Shown piece after piece: positions 24,659 through 35,965 of a DNA stretch of 55,856 nucleotides. The notes beneath the pieces are model-generated. The model saw nothing but the letters and a program-made list of their open reading frames with translations. It was not told where the DNA came from and did not search any database. Every line of letters starts with the position of its first letter. Position 1 is the stretch's first letter. Origin of the DNA: WHUA01 sp964585785 (GTDB lineage: Bacteria > Pseudomonadota > Alphaproteobacteria > UBA8366); the NCBI GenBank assembly GCA_964585785.1, contig CAZPFL010000005.1, forward strand, positions 1-55,856, given 5' to 3'. Both the position numbers and the translations under genes were made by a program.

Positions 24659-25821
24659 CCCGGCCGCGCGTCCTGTTCTACGTGCAGCATCTGCTCGGCA
24701 TCGGCCACACCGTGCGCGCGGCACAGCTCACCCGCGCGATGCAGCGCCAAGGAATGGACGTGACGTATGTCTCTGGCGGGTTCGACGCGATCGAAACCGA
24801 CCTCGCGGGCGCGGCCGTGCTGCGTCTGCCGCCGGTACGCGCCGCCGATCCCAGCTTCAAGGCGCTGGTCGGCGCGAACGGGACGCCGGTCGACGACACC
24901 TGGCGGTCGCAGCGCCGGGCCATGCTGCTCGACGCTTTCCACGGGACCGACCCGGACCTCGTGCTGATCGAGATGTTCCCTTTCGGCCGCTGGCGTTTTC
25001 GGTTCGAATTGCTGCCGCTGCTGGATGCCGCCCATGGCCGGGCGCGCATCGTCTGCTCGTTGCGGGACGTGCTCGTCACGAAGACTGAATCCTCGCGCCT
25101 CGCAGCCATCGCGGAAGCCGTCGACCGGTATTTCGACGCCGTCCTTGTGCATGGCGACCCGTCGTTCATCCGCCTCGATGAAACCTTGCCGCTCGCCCCG
25201 GAAGTCGCCCGCAAGATCCGCTATACCGGCTATGTCGCGCCGGAATCGCCGCGCGGCGGATCGCATGCGGCAGAGGTCGTGGTGTCGGCCGGCGGCGGCG
25301 GGACCGGCGGCGTCCTGATGCGGACGGCGCTGGCCGCGCGGCCGCTGTCCGGCCAGGCCGCCGCGCCCTGGCGCTTCCTCACCGGGCCCAATCTCCCGGC
25401 GGCGGATCGGGCGGCCCTCGCGCCAGAACCCGGCGTTACGGTCGAGCCGGTGCGGAATGATTTCCGCGAGCTGCTCGAAAAGGCCGTCGTCTCGGTCAGC
25501 CAGGCCGGCTACAACACGGTGATGGACATCCTGGTCGCCCGTGCGCGCAGCGTCCTGGTGCCCTTCAGCACCCACGGCCAGACCGAGCAGGCGTTTCGCG
25601 CGCGCCGCCTTGCCGACCGGGGCTGGACGCATCTCCTCGACGAGCCGTCGCTGACGCCGGACACGCTCGCGGCCGCGATCGATCGCGCGGCCAAGGGCAT
25701 CCGGCCCGAGCCCGGCGCTCTCGACTTCGACGGCGCCCGGCGGAGCGCCACGTTCTTGGCCGCGCTCCTGGAACGGCCATCAAGCCGGAGAGCGGACCTC
25801 GATCCGCATATGTCGCTTTGA
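24655..25821 (+). CDS. Predicted glycosyltransferase, MurG-like (COG4671 type), second copy
   Basis: 388-residue GT-B protein of the same group as the gene at 20428. RVLFYVQHLLGIGHTVRAAQLTRAM at residues 5-29 is the glycine loop. VVVSAGGGGTGG near 210 and VSVSQAGYNTVMDILVARARSVLVPFSTHGQTEQ near 280-310 are the donor-side motifs. The start is fixed by the ATGA overlap with the phosphatase gene at 24655; open frame continues upstream but is only the shadow of that gene. It is the last gene of the operon. Substrates unknown. Confidence 0.86.
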   Translation: MTRPRVLFYVQHLLGIGHTVRAAQLTRAMQRQGMDVTYVSGGFDAIETDLAGAAVLRLPPVRAADPSFKALVGANGTPVDDTWRSQRRAMLLDAFHGTDPDLVLIEMFPFGRWRFRFELLPLLDAAHGRARIVCSLRDVLVTKTESSRLAAIAEAVDRYFDAVLVHGDPSFIRLDETLPLAPEVARKIRYTGYVAPESPRGGSHAAEVVVSAGGGGTGGVLMRTALAARPLSGQAAAPWRFLTGPNLPAADRAALAPEPGVTVEPVRNDFRELLEKAVVSVSQAGYNTVMDILVARARSVLVPFSTHGQTEQAFRARRLADRGWTHLLDEPSLTPDTLAAAIDRAAKGIRPEPGALDFDGARRSATFLAALLERPSSRRADLDPHMSL

Positions 25822-26067
25822 GAATGGCGTCATGCCCCATATAGTCGGCGCCACCATGGCCGAACGCGAACCCAGCGGGTGGCGGGCTTCGTCGGCATGG
25901 GCCGGAAGCAGCGTTTCATTAATCCTTCGCGGCAATCATGGCGGCGATGGGCGAAGCGTTGCGAAACGGATCAGCGGCGGCCGGAGCGAAAGCGCCGTTG
26001 CCGCGACCGATTGGTCGTGGCGATGCCGCGCGTCCAACGGCCGGACAGGAGCTGGAAACGGCAACGC

Positions 26068-26588
26068 ATGATGTATCACCGCTACCCGCTGCGCAGCCTG
26101 ATCTGGGACTATTGCCGCACCGGCGCGGGCTTGACCATTGCCCTGGTTCCCCTGCTGCTGGGCAAGCCCGGATCGGTGCTTTCCACGCTGCTCATCGTCC
26201 TTGCGTTGCTGTTCCTCGGCTACGGCCTGCGCACGGTGCGCCAGCACATGACGGCCTACGAGATCAGGCCCGACGGCATCGCCAGCTACGGACCCGTCAA
26301 GCGTTTCTTTGCCTGGGACGCGATCAAGCGCATCCATCTGCGCTATTATTCGACGGCGCGCGACAAGAATCGCCGCGATCTCAAGCACGGATGGCTTGAA
26401 TTGAAGATCACCGCGCGAACGGGCAAGCTGCGTATCGATTCGGAGGTCGACGGCTTTCCGGTGATCCTCGATGCGGTCGCCAACGCAGCGTTGGAGCGGC
26501 AGATCGATATCGACGAGACGAGCCAGGAGAATCTGAAAGCGTTTCGCGGCGCCGCGCCGGCCGTCCCGACCCAAGGCGGAGACGATTG

Positions 26589-26589
<1 letters not shown>
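26068..26589 (+). CDS. Small membrane protein with PH-like cytosolic domain
   Basis: 173 residues. Two closely spaced TM helices lie near residues 15-50 (GLTIALVPLLLG and STLLIVLALLFLGYGL). They are followed by a beta-rich domain: YEIRPDGIASYGPVKRFFAWDAIKRIHLRYYS, then GWLELKITARTGKLRIDSEVDGFPVILDAV. This resembles bacterial PH-like membrane proteins. ATG 26068 is chosen; ATG 26023 in frame is possible, and AGGAG lies 16 bases upstream of 26068. The stop overlaps the ATPase start (TGATG), so it is coupled to the ABC importer and may be an accessory subunit. Family not named with certainty. Confidence 0.72.
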
Positions 26590-28492
<1,903 letters not shown>

Positions 28493-28496
<4 letters not shown>

Positions 28497-30427
28497 CGGC
28501 CGGGGTCGCCCTTCTTTTCGCGCTCGCCGCGGCGCTTGTCCTGCCGGCGGAAGCGCACGCGCGCGGTCCCTATATCGAGCCGCCGATGCTGGCCGCCGAA
28601 GTCGCGGCGGGCAAGCTGCCGCCGGTCGCCGAGCGGCTGCCGAAGGACCCGTCGGTCGCCGCCTTCGCGCGGCCGGGGCAGACGCCGGGACGCTATGGCG
28701 GAACGCTCCGGATGCTGATGGCGCAGCCGCGCGACGTGCGGCTGATGGTCGTCTACGGCTACGCCCGCCTCGTGCGCTTCAATTACAAGCTCGACATCGT
28801 GCCGGACATTCTTGAGAAGGTCGACGTCAAGGACGGCCGCATCTTCACGCTGCATCTGCGCCCCGGCCATCGCTGGTCGGACGGCGTGCCCTTCACGGCG
28901 GAAGACTTCCGCTATTATTGGGAGGACGTCGCCAACAACCCGAAGCTTTCGCCGGTCGGCCCGCCGGAGGTGATGCGCGTCGACGGCAAGCTGCCGCGTT
29001 TCCAGGTCATCGACCCGTATACCGTGCGCTACAGCTGGGACAAGCCGAACCCGGAGTTCCTTCCGGCGCTCGCCGGCGCGCGGCCGCCCTTCATTTACCG
29101 CCCGGCGCATTACTTGAAGCGGTTCCACGGGCGCTACTTCGACCCGGCGGCGCTCGACAAGCTCGCGAAGGAGCGCGGCTTCCGCGGCTGGCCGGCGCTC
29201 CACAACAAGATGGACAACCCGGACAAGAACGATAATCCCGACCTGCCGACGCTCCAGCCCTGGGTGCTGACCACCGCCATGCCGGCCGACCGTTTTATTT
29301 TCGTCCGCAATCCGTATTTCCACCGGGTCGACCCGAACGGCCGCCAGCTGCCCTACATCGACCGCGTGGTGATGGATGTGGTCGACGGCAAGATCGTGCC
29401 GGCGAAGACCGGCACCGGCGATTCCGACCTGCAGGCGCGCTATCTCCGCTTCGACAACTTCACCTTCCTGCGCAAGAACGCGAAGACGGCCGGCTTTGCC
29501 GTGTATCTCTGGCGCATCGGCCGCGGCGCGCATATGGCGCTCTATCCCAACCTCAATGTCGAGGACCCGGTCTGGCGGCACTTGCTGCGCGACGTCCGGT
29601 TCCGCCGCGCGCTGTCGCTCGCGGTCAACCGGCATGAGATCAATCGTGTGATGTATTACGGCCAGGCGATCGAGAGCCAGAACACCGTCCTGCCCGAGAG
29701 CCCGCTGTTCAAGCCGTCCTACCAGACGAGCTGGGCCTCGTTCGACCTCGCCAAGGCCAACAAGCTGCTCGACGAAATCGGTCTGACCCGCCGCGACAGC
29801 CAGGGCATCCGCCTGCTGCCGGACGGGCGACCGGCCGCCATCATCGTCGAGACGACCGGCGAAAGCTCCGAGGAATCGGACGTGCTGCAGCTCGTGCACG
29901 ACAGCTGGCTGCAGGCCGGGATAAAGCTTCTCATCAAACCGTCGCACCGCGACGTCGTGCGCAACCGCATCTACGCGGGCAAGACGGTCATGGCGCTATT
30001 CCCCGGGCTGGAAAACGGCATCGCGACCGCAGACACGAGCCCGCAGGAGCTCGCGCCGGTTCATCAGACGCAGTATCAATGGCCGAAATGGGGCCAGTAT
30101 GCGGAAACCGACGGCAAGGCCGGGCTGCCGCCCGACATGCCGGCGGCGAAGAAGCTGCTGAGTTTGCTCGACGCCTGGAACAGCGCGACGACGCGATTGG
30201 AGCGTACGCACATCTGGTCGCAGATGCTGGCCATCCACGCCGACCAGGTCTTCACCATCGGGCTGATCTCCGGCACCTTGCAGCCGGTGGTGGTCAACCG
30301 GCGCCTGCGGAACGTCCCCGAACACGGCCTGTACAACTGGGACCCGGGGGCGCATTTCGGAATCTACGAGCCCGATACCTTCTGGTTCGACACGCCGGAA
30401 CAGGTGACGGAAGGGCGCCGACCGTGA
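28493..30427 (+). CDS. Periplasmic solute-binding protein, family 5
   Basis: 644-residue extracytoplasmic binding protein of the peptide/oligosaccharide type (SBP_bac_5). A signal peptide (VALLFALAAALVLPAEAHARG) lacks a lipobox, so the protein is soluble. TPGRYGGTLRMLM, LHLRPGHRWSDGVPFTAEDFRYYWEDV and RRALSLAVNRHEINRVMYYGQA are typical. Length above 600 residues and the Trp-rich centre resemble binding proteins for larger ligands such as oligopeptides or alpha-galactosides. Cargo is unknown. Confidence 0.92.
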
Positions 30428-30484
30428 TACGCGGCGTTTCCCGTCGCGGCGATCAGGCCGGCCGATAGAACGCAGGACCGCTCG

Positions 30485-31483
30485 ATGCTCGGATACACCG
30501 TCCGGCGCGTATTGATGATGATCCCGACGCTGCTCGCGATCAGCGCGATCGTCTTCGTCATCATCCAGCTGCCGCCCGGCGATTATTTCACCTCCTACCT
30601 GAATGAGTTGCAGAGCCGCGGCGAGTCGGTTGATCCGAACAAGATCGCCTTCTTGAAAGAGCAATATGGCTTCGACAAGCCGCTCTACCAGCAATATCTC
30701 TACTGGGTTGGCGGGCTGCTGCACGGCGACATGGGCTATTCCTTCGAGTACGATCTGCCGGTACGCACGGTCGTCGGCGACAGGCTGCTGCTCACCTTCG
30801 TCGTCTCGTTCACGACGATCCTCTTCACCTGGCTCGTCGCATTTCCGATCGGCGTCTACACCGCGGTCCGGCAATACAGCGTCAGCGATTATTCCCTCAC
30901 CTTCCTCGGCTTCATCGGCCTGGCGACGCCGAATTTCTTGCTGGCGCTGGTGTTGCAATATCTCGCGCATGTCTGGTTCGGCGCCTCGATCGGCGGGCTG
31001 ATGGACGCGCAGTATATCGACGCGAGCTGGAGCTGGGCGAAAGTAGGCTCGGTTTTGGCGCATCTCTGGATTCCGGTCATCGTCATCGGCACCTCCGGCA
31101 CCGCGGGCATGATCCGGCGCCTGCGCGCCAACCTGCTCGACGAGCTGCAGAAGCAATATGTCGTGACCGCGCACGCCAAGGGCATGCCGCCGCTGCGCGC
31201 GCTCTTGAAATATCCGCTTCGCATGGCGCTCAACCCGTTCATCGCCGACATCGGCAATCTTCTGCCGCAGGTGATTTCCGGCGCGGCGATCGTATCGGTC
31301 GTGCTGTCGCTGCCGACGACCGGGCCGATGCTGCTGCGCGCGCTGCAGAGTCAGGACATGTATCTCGCGGGCAGCTTCCTGATGTTCCTCGCCACGCTCA
31401 CGGTGATCGGCACGCTGCTGTCCGATCTCGCGCTGGCGGCGCTCGATCCGCGCATTCGGTTCACCGGACAGGCGGCGTCATGA
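30485..31483 (+). CDS. ABC importer permease (DppB/YejB type)
   Basis: 332-residue inner-membrane permease with about six TM helices. The start MLGYTVRRVLMMIPTLLAISAIVFVIIQLPPGDY is the usual DppB N-terminus. The C-terminal EAA-type loop (RLRANLLDELQKQYVVTAHAKGMPPLRALLKYPLRMALNP) contacts the ATPase. A gap of 57 bases separates it from the binding-protein gene, and its stop overlaps the next permease (ATGA). Confidence 0.94.
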   Translation: MLGYTVRRVLMMIPTLLAISAIVFVIIQLPPGDYFTSYLNELQSRGESVDPNKIAFLKEQYGFDKPLYQQYLYWVGGLLHGDMGYSFEYDLPVRTVVGDRLLLTFVVSFTTILFTWLVAFPIGVYTAVRQYSVSDYSLTFLGFIGLATPNFLLALVLQYLAHVWFGASIGGLMDAQYIDASWSWAKVGSVLAHLWIPVIVIGTSGTAGMIRRLRANLLDELQKQYVVTAHAKGMPPLRALLKYPLRMALNPFIADIGNLLPQVISGAAIVSVVLSLPTTGPMLLRALQSQDMYLAGSFLMFLATLTVIGTLLSDLALAALDPRIRFTGQAAS

Positions 31484-32658
31484 ACGACGCGTCGGACCCG
31501 CTGCCGCACTACGTCAACCGCGCGCCCTACGACCCGGATGCGGCGGAGCCGATGAGCGCGGCGCAGCGCCGCTTCTACAGCGCGTCGCAATGGACGCTGA
31601 TGTGGTGGAAGCTGCGGCGCCACCGGGTCGCCGTCGTGTCGGGCGCCTTTCTGCTTCTGCTCTATCTCGCCGCGGCCTTCGCGGAGGTTATCGCGCCCTA
31701 CGACCTGCAATCACGGCACACCGAGTACCTCTTCGCGCCGCCGCAGCGCGTTCACCTGTTTCACGATGGCGCGCTCACCGGTCCTTACGTCTACGGCCTG
31801 TCGGTGCGGCTCGACCTCGACAACATGCGCTGGGTCTATTCCGAGGATCGCACGCAGATCCACCGGCTGCGCTTTTTCTGCACCGCGGATGATTATCCCG
31901 GCGCGCGCTACAGCTTCTGGAACCTGTTCGAGACGTCTTTCCATTTGGTCTGCCCGGCGCCCGGCGGACAGCTCTTCCTGCTCGGCACCGACCGGCTCGG
32001 CCGCGACATGTTCTCGCGCATCGTCTATGGCGCGCGCATCTCGCTGACCATCGGTCTTCTCGGCATCTCCATCAGCCTGCTGCTCGGCGTCGTCATCGGC
32101 GGTATCGCCGGTTACTGGGGCGGCATTGTCGACATCTTGGTGCAGCGCTTGATCGAGGTGGTCCGCTCCTTTCCCGAGCTGCCGCTGTGGATGGCGCTCT
32201 CGGCGATCCTGCCGGTCACCTGGAGCCCGATCGCCGTCTATCTCGGCATCACCGTCATCCTGGGCCTGCTCGACTGGCCGGGTCTGGCGCGCGCGGTCCG
32301 CTCGAAGCTGCTCGCGCTGCGCGAGGAGGATTTCTGTCTCGCCGCGCAGCTCATGGGGGCGAGCCCGCCGCGCATCATCTTCCGTCATCTGCTGCCAAGC
32401 TTCTCGAGTCATCTGATCGCTTCGGCGACACTGTCGATCCCGTCGATGATCCTGGCGGAGACGGCGCTCAGCTTTCTCGGTCTCGGCCTCCGCCCGCCGA
32501 TCACGAGCTGGGGCGTCCTGCTGAACGAGGCGCAGAACATCAACGTCGTCGCGCTCTACCCCTGGCTCATGCTGCCGGTCGTTCCGGTCATTTTGGTGGT
32601 GCTGGCGTTCCAGTTCCTGGGCGACGGGTTGCGCGACGCGGCCGACCCGTATCGCTAA
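31480..32658 (+). CDS. ABC importer permease (DppC/YejE type) with periplasmic insertion
   Basis: 392-residue partner permease. After the first TM helix (about residues 47-70) there is an unusually long periplasmic stretch of about 110 residues (EYLFAPPQRVHLFHD to FHLVCPAPGGQLFLLGTDRLGRDMF) before the five remaining helices. YejE and AgpC-like permeases for bulky solutes have similar insertions. SKLLALREEDFCLAAQLMGASPPRIIFRHLLPS is the EAA loop. It ends 7 bases from the convergent adenylate cyclase gene. Confidence 0.93.
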   Translation: MNDASDPLPHYVNRAPYDPDAAEPMSAAQRRFYSASQWTLMWWKLRRHRVAVVSGAFLLLLYLAAAFAEVIAPYDLQSRHTEYLFAPPQRVHLFHDGALTGPYVYGLSVRLDLDNMRWVYSEDRTQIHRLRFFCTADDYPGARYSFWNLFETSFHLVCPAPGGQLFLLGTDRLGRDMFSRIVYGARISLTIGLLGISISLLLGVVIGGIAGYWGGIVDILVQRLIEVVRSFPELPLWMALSAILPVTWSPIAVYLGITVILGLLDWPGLARAVRSKLLALREEDFCLAAQLMGASPPRIIFRHLLPSFSSHLIASATLSIPSMILAETALSFLGLGLRPPITSWGVLLNEAQNINVVALYPWLMLPVVPVILVVLAFQFLGDGLRDAADPYR

Positions 32659-32665
32659 CGCACGG

Positions 32666-34018
32666 TCATCGCGCCAGCACGACGACGTCGACGGGCGCCT
32701 CGACACCCGCTACCTGGCTCGCCGGGCGGCGCTCGGGCGACGTCGCCGCGCGGTAGCCCTGCGCTTCGGCGAGCGCATAGGTCGCGGCGTCCGTGACCGC
32801 GCGCGTGCCGCACTGGCTGTTGTATTTCTCCAGCTTGGCGGAAAGGTTCACCGGCTCGCCGATGCAGGTGAATTCGAGCCGGGTATCCGCGCCGATTGCG
32901 CCAAAGATGATGCGCCCGCTGGTGACCGCGACGCCGATGCGTACCGGCGGCAGGCCCGCCTCCGCGCGGCGCTCTGCCCACGCGTCGGCTGCGGCAATGA
33001 TATCCGCCACGGCGCGCAGCGCATCGGCCGCATAGGTTTCGCTCAACACCGCCGCGCCGAAGGAAGCCAGGATGCCGTCGCCGAGGAACTTGTCGACCGT
33101 GCCGCCGTGTTTCTCGATGACCGGCACCAGCAGCGCCTGATACTCGGTGAGCAGCGCGATGAGCTCGGTCGGGCTCAGCCTGTTCGACAGCGCGGTAAAG
33201 CCACGGACATCGACCGACAGGATTGCCGCCGTCCGCGCCTCGCCTTCGCCGGCGCGGATCGCATGGTCTGATTGGGTGATCTGCCGCGCGATCTCGGGCG
33301 AGAAGAAACGCGACAGGTCGTGGGCCGCCGCCGTTTCGGCGACGGACCGCTCGAGCAGCCGCCGCGCGCGCGTCAGCGCCACGGCGATGATGCCGGTGAC
33401 CAGCAGGATCGATAACACCTTGTCGAACTCCGCGCCGAGCAACACGGAGTTCGAGGTCAGATAGGTCACGTAGTTCCGCGTGATCATCGTATCGGGATAT
33501 TCGGTCGTCACCGTGTAGAGCACGAGCAGCAGCCAGCACAGCGCGGCCGTCGCGCCGCACATCAGCACGTAGCGCGGCTCGAACCGAAGCGCCCGAAGCG
33601 CGATGAAGATGAAGACGTAAAGGAGCGTCGGCACCTTCAATGAAAAGGACGCCGGCTGGTGGTATTCCAGGTGGAAGCTCCAGATCAGCACGACCAGGAG
33701 CGCGACGTCGATGACGGCGGACAGGCCCGGCAGCCAGCGCGCCGACGCACGGCGCTCGGCGAGCGAGAGCCGCAGCAAGGTGAACAGGAAGTAGAAGGTC
33801 AACGCCAGCGCGGCGGGCGTCAGGAACGGGTTGTCGGGTGACGTCTTGGGCGAGATCGCATACAGCACGCCCATGATCGTCACGATCGCGAGCTGGAACC
33901 AGACAATCAGCTTTTCGCTGTCCTGCTGCTGACGCTGAATCGCAAGGCGCACGCGGTCGGGAACGGCGGTGCCGCCCTCGCCGAAGACGAACCGGGCGAT
34001 GCCTCCTCCGAGCGTCAT
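32666..34018 (-). CDS. Membrane adenylate cyclase, class III
   Basis: 450-residue protein with about six TM helices in residues 35-230, then a single class III cyclase domain (about 255-430). Metal-binding Asp residues are in LSVDVRGFT (about 267) and KFLGDGILASF (about 313). The base-selecting pair reads Lys (VDKFLGDG) and Thr (FTCIGEPVN), which fits ATP rather than GTP. The transition-state motif is VNLSAKL, so the usual Arg is Lys, a substitution I believe occurs in related bacterial cyclases. It should make cAMP as a homodimer. The ATG overlaps the methyltransferase stop (ATGA). Confidence 0.9.
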   Translation of the reverse strand: MTLGGGIARFVFGEGGTAVPDRVRLAIQRQQQDSEKLIVWFQLAIVTIMGVLYAISPKTSPDNPFLTPAALALTFYFLFTLLRLSLAERRASARWLPGLSAVIDVALLVVLIWSFHLEYHQPASFSLKVPTLLYVFIFIALRALRFEPRYVLMCGATAALCWLLLVLYTVTTEYPDTMITRNYVTYLTSNSVLLGAEFDKVLSILLVTGIIAVALTRARRLLERSVAETAAAHDLSRFFSPEIARQITQSDHAIRAGEGEARTAAILSVDVRGFTALSNRLSPTELIALLTEYQALLVPVIEKHGGTVDKFLGDGILASFGAAVLSETYAADALRAVADIIAAADAWAERRAEAGLPPVRIGVAVTSGRIIFGAIGADTRLEFTCIGEPVNLSAKLEKYNSQCGTRAVTDAATYALAEAQGYRAATSPERRPASQVAGVEAPVDVVVLAR

Positions 34019-34947
34019 GGCTTTCTCACTCTGCTGCATGAAGCGCGATCTTCCGACATCTGTTCCTCTCCCGGAGACGCGGCCGCTTGTTCGCCGCCGC
34101 CGCGAGACCTCAGCCAGAGGCTCGCTTCAAAGGCACTCGGTAGCAGCGTCAGCGCGCCCGCCGCGCTCCGCGCGACCGCATCGCCAAAGCGGGTCACAGC
34201 GTAATGCGAGGCAAACTCGATACGCCAGCCGGCCTGGACGATCAGCAGCGCGACCGCCGACTGCTCGTTATAGCCGCGCCACGACCACGTCTCGGGATAG
34301 GGGTCGGGCAGAAAGATGTCGTGGAAATGCACGAGCACGCCCGCCGGCAGGATCGGCAGCACGGCGTTCAGCAGGAAGTCGACGTCGCTGCCCGGCATCA
34401 GCACATGGCCGGAGTCGATGCTGAGAATGTCGCCGGCACGCAGCGCGCGGAAGGGCGCGAGACCCGCCTGCTGCACCGGCGACTGAAGCGTCCGCAATCT
34501 GGGCAGCCCGGCGATGGACGCCCGCGGCGCCGGATCGATCGACAGAATATCGGTGTCGAGCGCTTCGTCCTGCGCTGCGCGGCAAAAGAAACGCGTCGAA
34601 TGCCCGCTGCCGATCTCGACGATGCGCCGCGGCCGCCGGCTCCGGATCATCGCATAGGCGATTGCCGCATCGAGACGGGGGAACCAGTCCTGCGTCCAGC
34701 GCGGCGCCGGCGGACCGTCCTGTCCGATCGCCCGCAGCGCCGCCGCATACGCGTCGAGACGCGCGAGCCAGTCGCGCATCGCCGCCGCACGCGCGGCGAA
34801 ACACGCGTCCAGGAGCGGCGACCGGCAGACCGCCGCATCCGCGTGCACGGCCTGAAGGCTCGGCGCGAAATACCCTCGCTTGCGGAGTCCGCTCACCGTC
34901 TGAAGGCCGAACCAGAAGCGCCGCAGCCGACCGCGTACCGGATTCAT
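34015..34947 (-). CDS. Class I SAM-dependent methyltransferase, type 24-like
   Basis: 310-residue protein with a Rossmann methyltransferase core. RIVEIGSGHSTRFFCRAA (residues about 109-126) is motif I, ILSIDPAPRASI the following acidic strand, and AGVLVHFHDIFLPDPYPETW the distal motif. The pattern matches the Methyltransf_24 group often found in polysaccharide loci. A basic N-terminus (RGRLRRFWFGLQTVSGLRKRGY) precedes it. The gene lies between the metallo-hydrolase and the cyclase in one minus-strand operon. Acceptor unknown. Confidence 0.85.
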   Translation of the reverse strand: MNPVRGRLRRFWFGLQTVSGLRKRGYFAPSLQAVHADAAVCRSPLLDACFAARAAAMRDWLARLDAYAAALRAIGQDGPPAPRWTQDWFPRLDAAIAYAMIRSRRPRRIVEIGSGHSTRFFCRAAQDEALDTDILSIDPAPRASIAGLPRLRTLQSPVQQAGLAPFRALRAGDILSIDSGHVLMPGSDVDFLLNAVLPILPAGVLVHFHDIFLPDPYPETWSWRGYNEQSAVALLIVQAGWRIEFASHYAVTRFGDAVARSAAGALTLLPSAFEASLWLRSRGGGEQAAASPGEEQMSEDRASCSRVRKP

Positions 34948-34972
34948 CGCCTGCTCCCGCGCCGCGCGGCGG

Positions 34973-35806
34973 TCACGGCATCAGCACCATGCCTTCGCGC
35001 GCGACCACCGTTCCCGGCCGGATCTTCTCCGCCGCCGCGGCGATGGCGTCCATCTGGTCGTCGTCGTGGTTGGGGTCGTGGTGAAAAATCACCAGCGTCC
35101 TGGCACCCGCCGCCTCGACCAGCCGCACGCCTTCCTGCCACGTTGAATGGCCGAAGCCGCGGTATCGCGAATACTCCTCGTCGGCATAGGTCGAATCATA
35201 GATCACCATGTCGGCGCCGCGGATGAGGTTGACGATATTTTTGTCGCGCTTGCCGTCCTCATGCTCGGTGTCGGTGACATAGCAGATCGACCGCCCGTCG
35301 AACTCGACGCGGTATCCGGTCGCCCGGTTCGGGTGATTGAGCGGCGCGGTGCGGATGGTGATGCCGTCGCCGGGCGACAGCACGTCACCGGTCGAGAAAT
35401 CGTGAAACTCCACATCCGCCTTGAATGCGGATGGCGGGATCGGAAAGAGCGGTGCCATCATCATTTCCATCAGCACGCGCTGAAGGTCCGTATCGGGCAC
35501 CAGATGCCCCGCCGCCAGCCGGATCTTGTTGCCGACCGTATACAGCGGCGCGAAGAACGGCAGGCCGCAGATGTGATCGAAATGCGTGTGCGTCAGGTAC
35601 AGCTCGGCGTCGATCGGTGTGCTTCCGTCAAGCTCGTTGCCGAGATCGCGTAGCCCGGTACCGGCATCGAAGATGAGAAGCCGGCCGCCGCAGCGCATCT
35701 CGAGACATGAGGTGTTGCCGCCGTAGCGCACCGTTCGCGGCCCCGGGCAGGCGATGCTGCCTCTCACCCCCCAGAACTTCACATAAAAGTCCGTTGTATC
35801 GGACAT
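34973..35806 (-). CDS. Metallo-beta-lactamase-fold hydrolase, possible cyclic phosphodiesterase
   Basis: 277-residue MBL-fold enzyme. The zinc motif THTHFDHICG lies near residues 70-79, NHPNRATGYRVEF supplies a further His, and YVTDTEHED and FHHDPNHDDDQ add metal-binding residues. The opening KFWGVRGSIACPGPRTVRYGGNTSCLEMR is typical of the PhnP/cyclic-phosphodiesterase branch rather than lactamases. It is the first gene of the operon that ends with an adenylate cyclase, so degradation of a cyclic nucleotide or another cyclic phosphate is plausible. Family is firm, substrate is inference. Confidence 0.85.
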   Translation of the reverse strand: MSDTTDFYVKFWGVRGSIACPGPRTVRYGGNTSCLEMRCGGRLLIFDAGTGLRDLGNELDGSTPIDAELYLTHTHFDHICGLPFFAPLYTVGNKIRLAAGHLVPDTDLQRVLMEMMMAPLFPIPPSAFKADVEFHDFSTGDVLSPGDGITIRTAPLNHPNRATGYRVEFDGRSICYVTDTEHEDGKRDKNIVNLIRGADMVIYDSTYADEEYSRYRGFGHSTWQEGVRLVEAAGARTLVIFHHDPNHDDDQMDAIAAAAEKIRPGTVVAREGMVLMP

Positions 35807-35965
35807 GCGCCTTCAAGCTCGTGTATCAACGGGTTCGGCGGCCTCACTCGGCCACAGTCTGCGTATTTGCCCGGAGGGTGTAAAGCACACTTGCGGCGGA
35901 CGGCACCACCATTGATGCTGGGACCCGGCTCCGCCACCCAACAATCGGATGCGTCCCGTCGAGCG

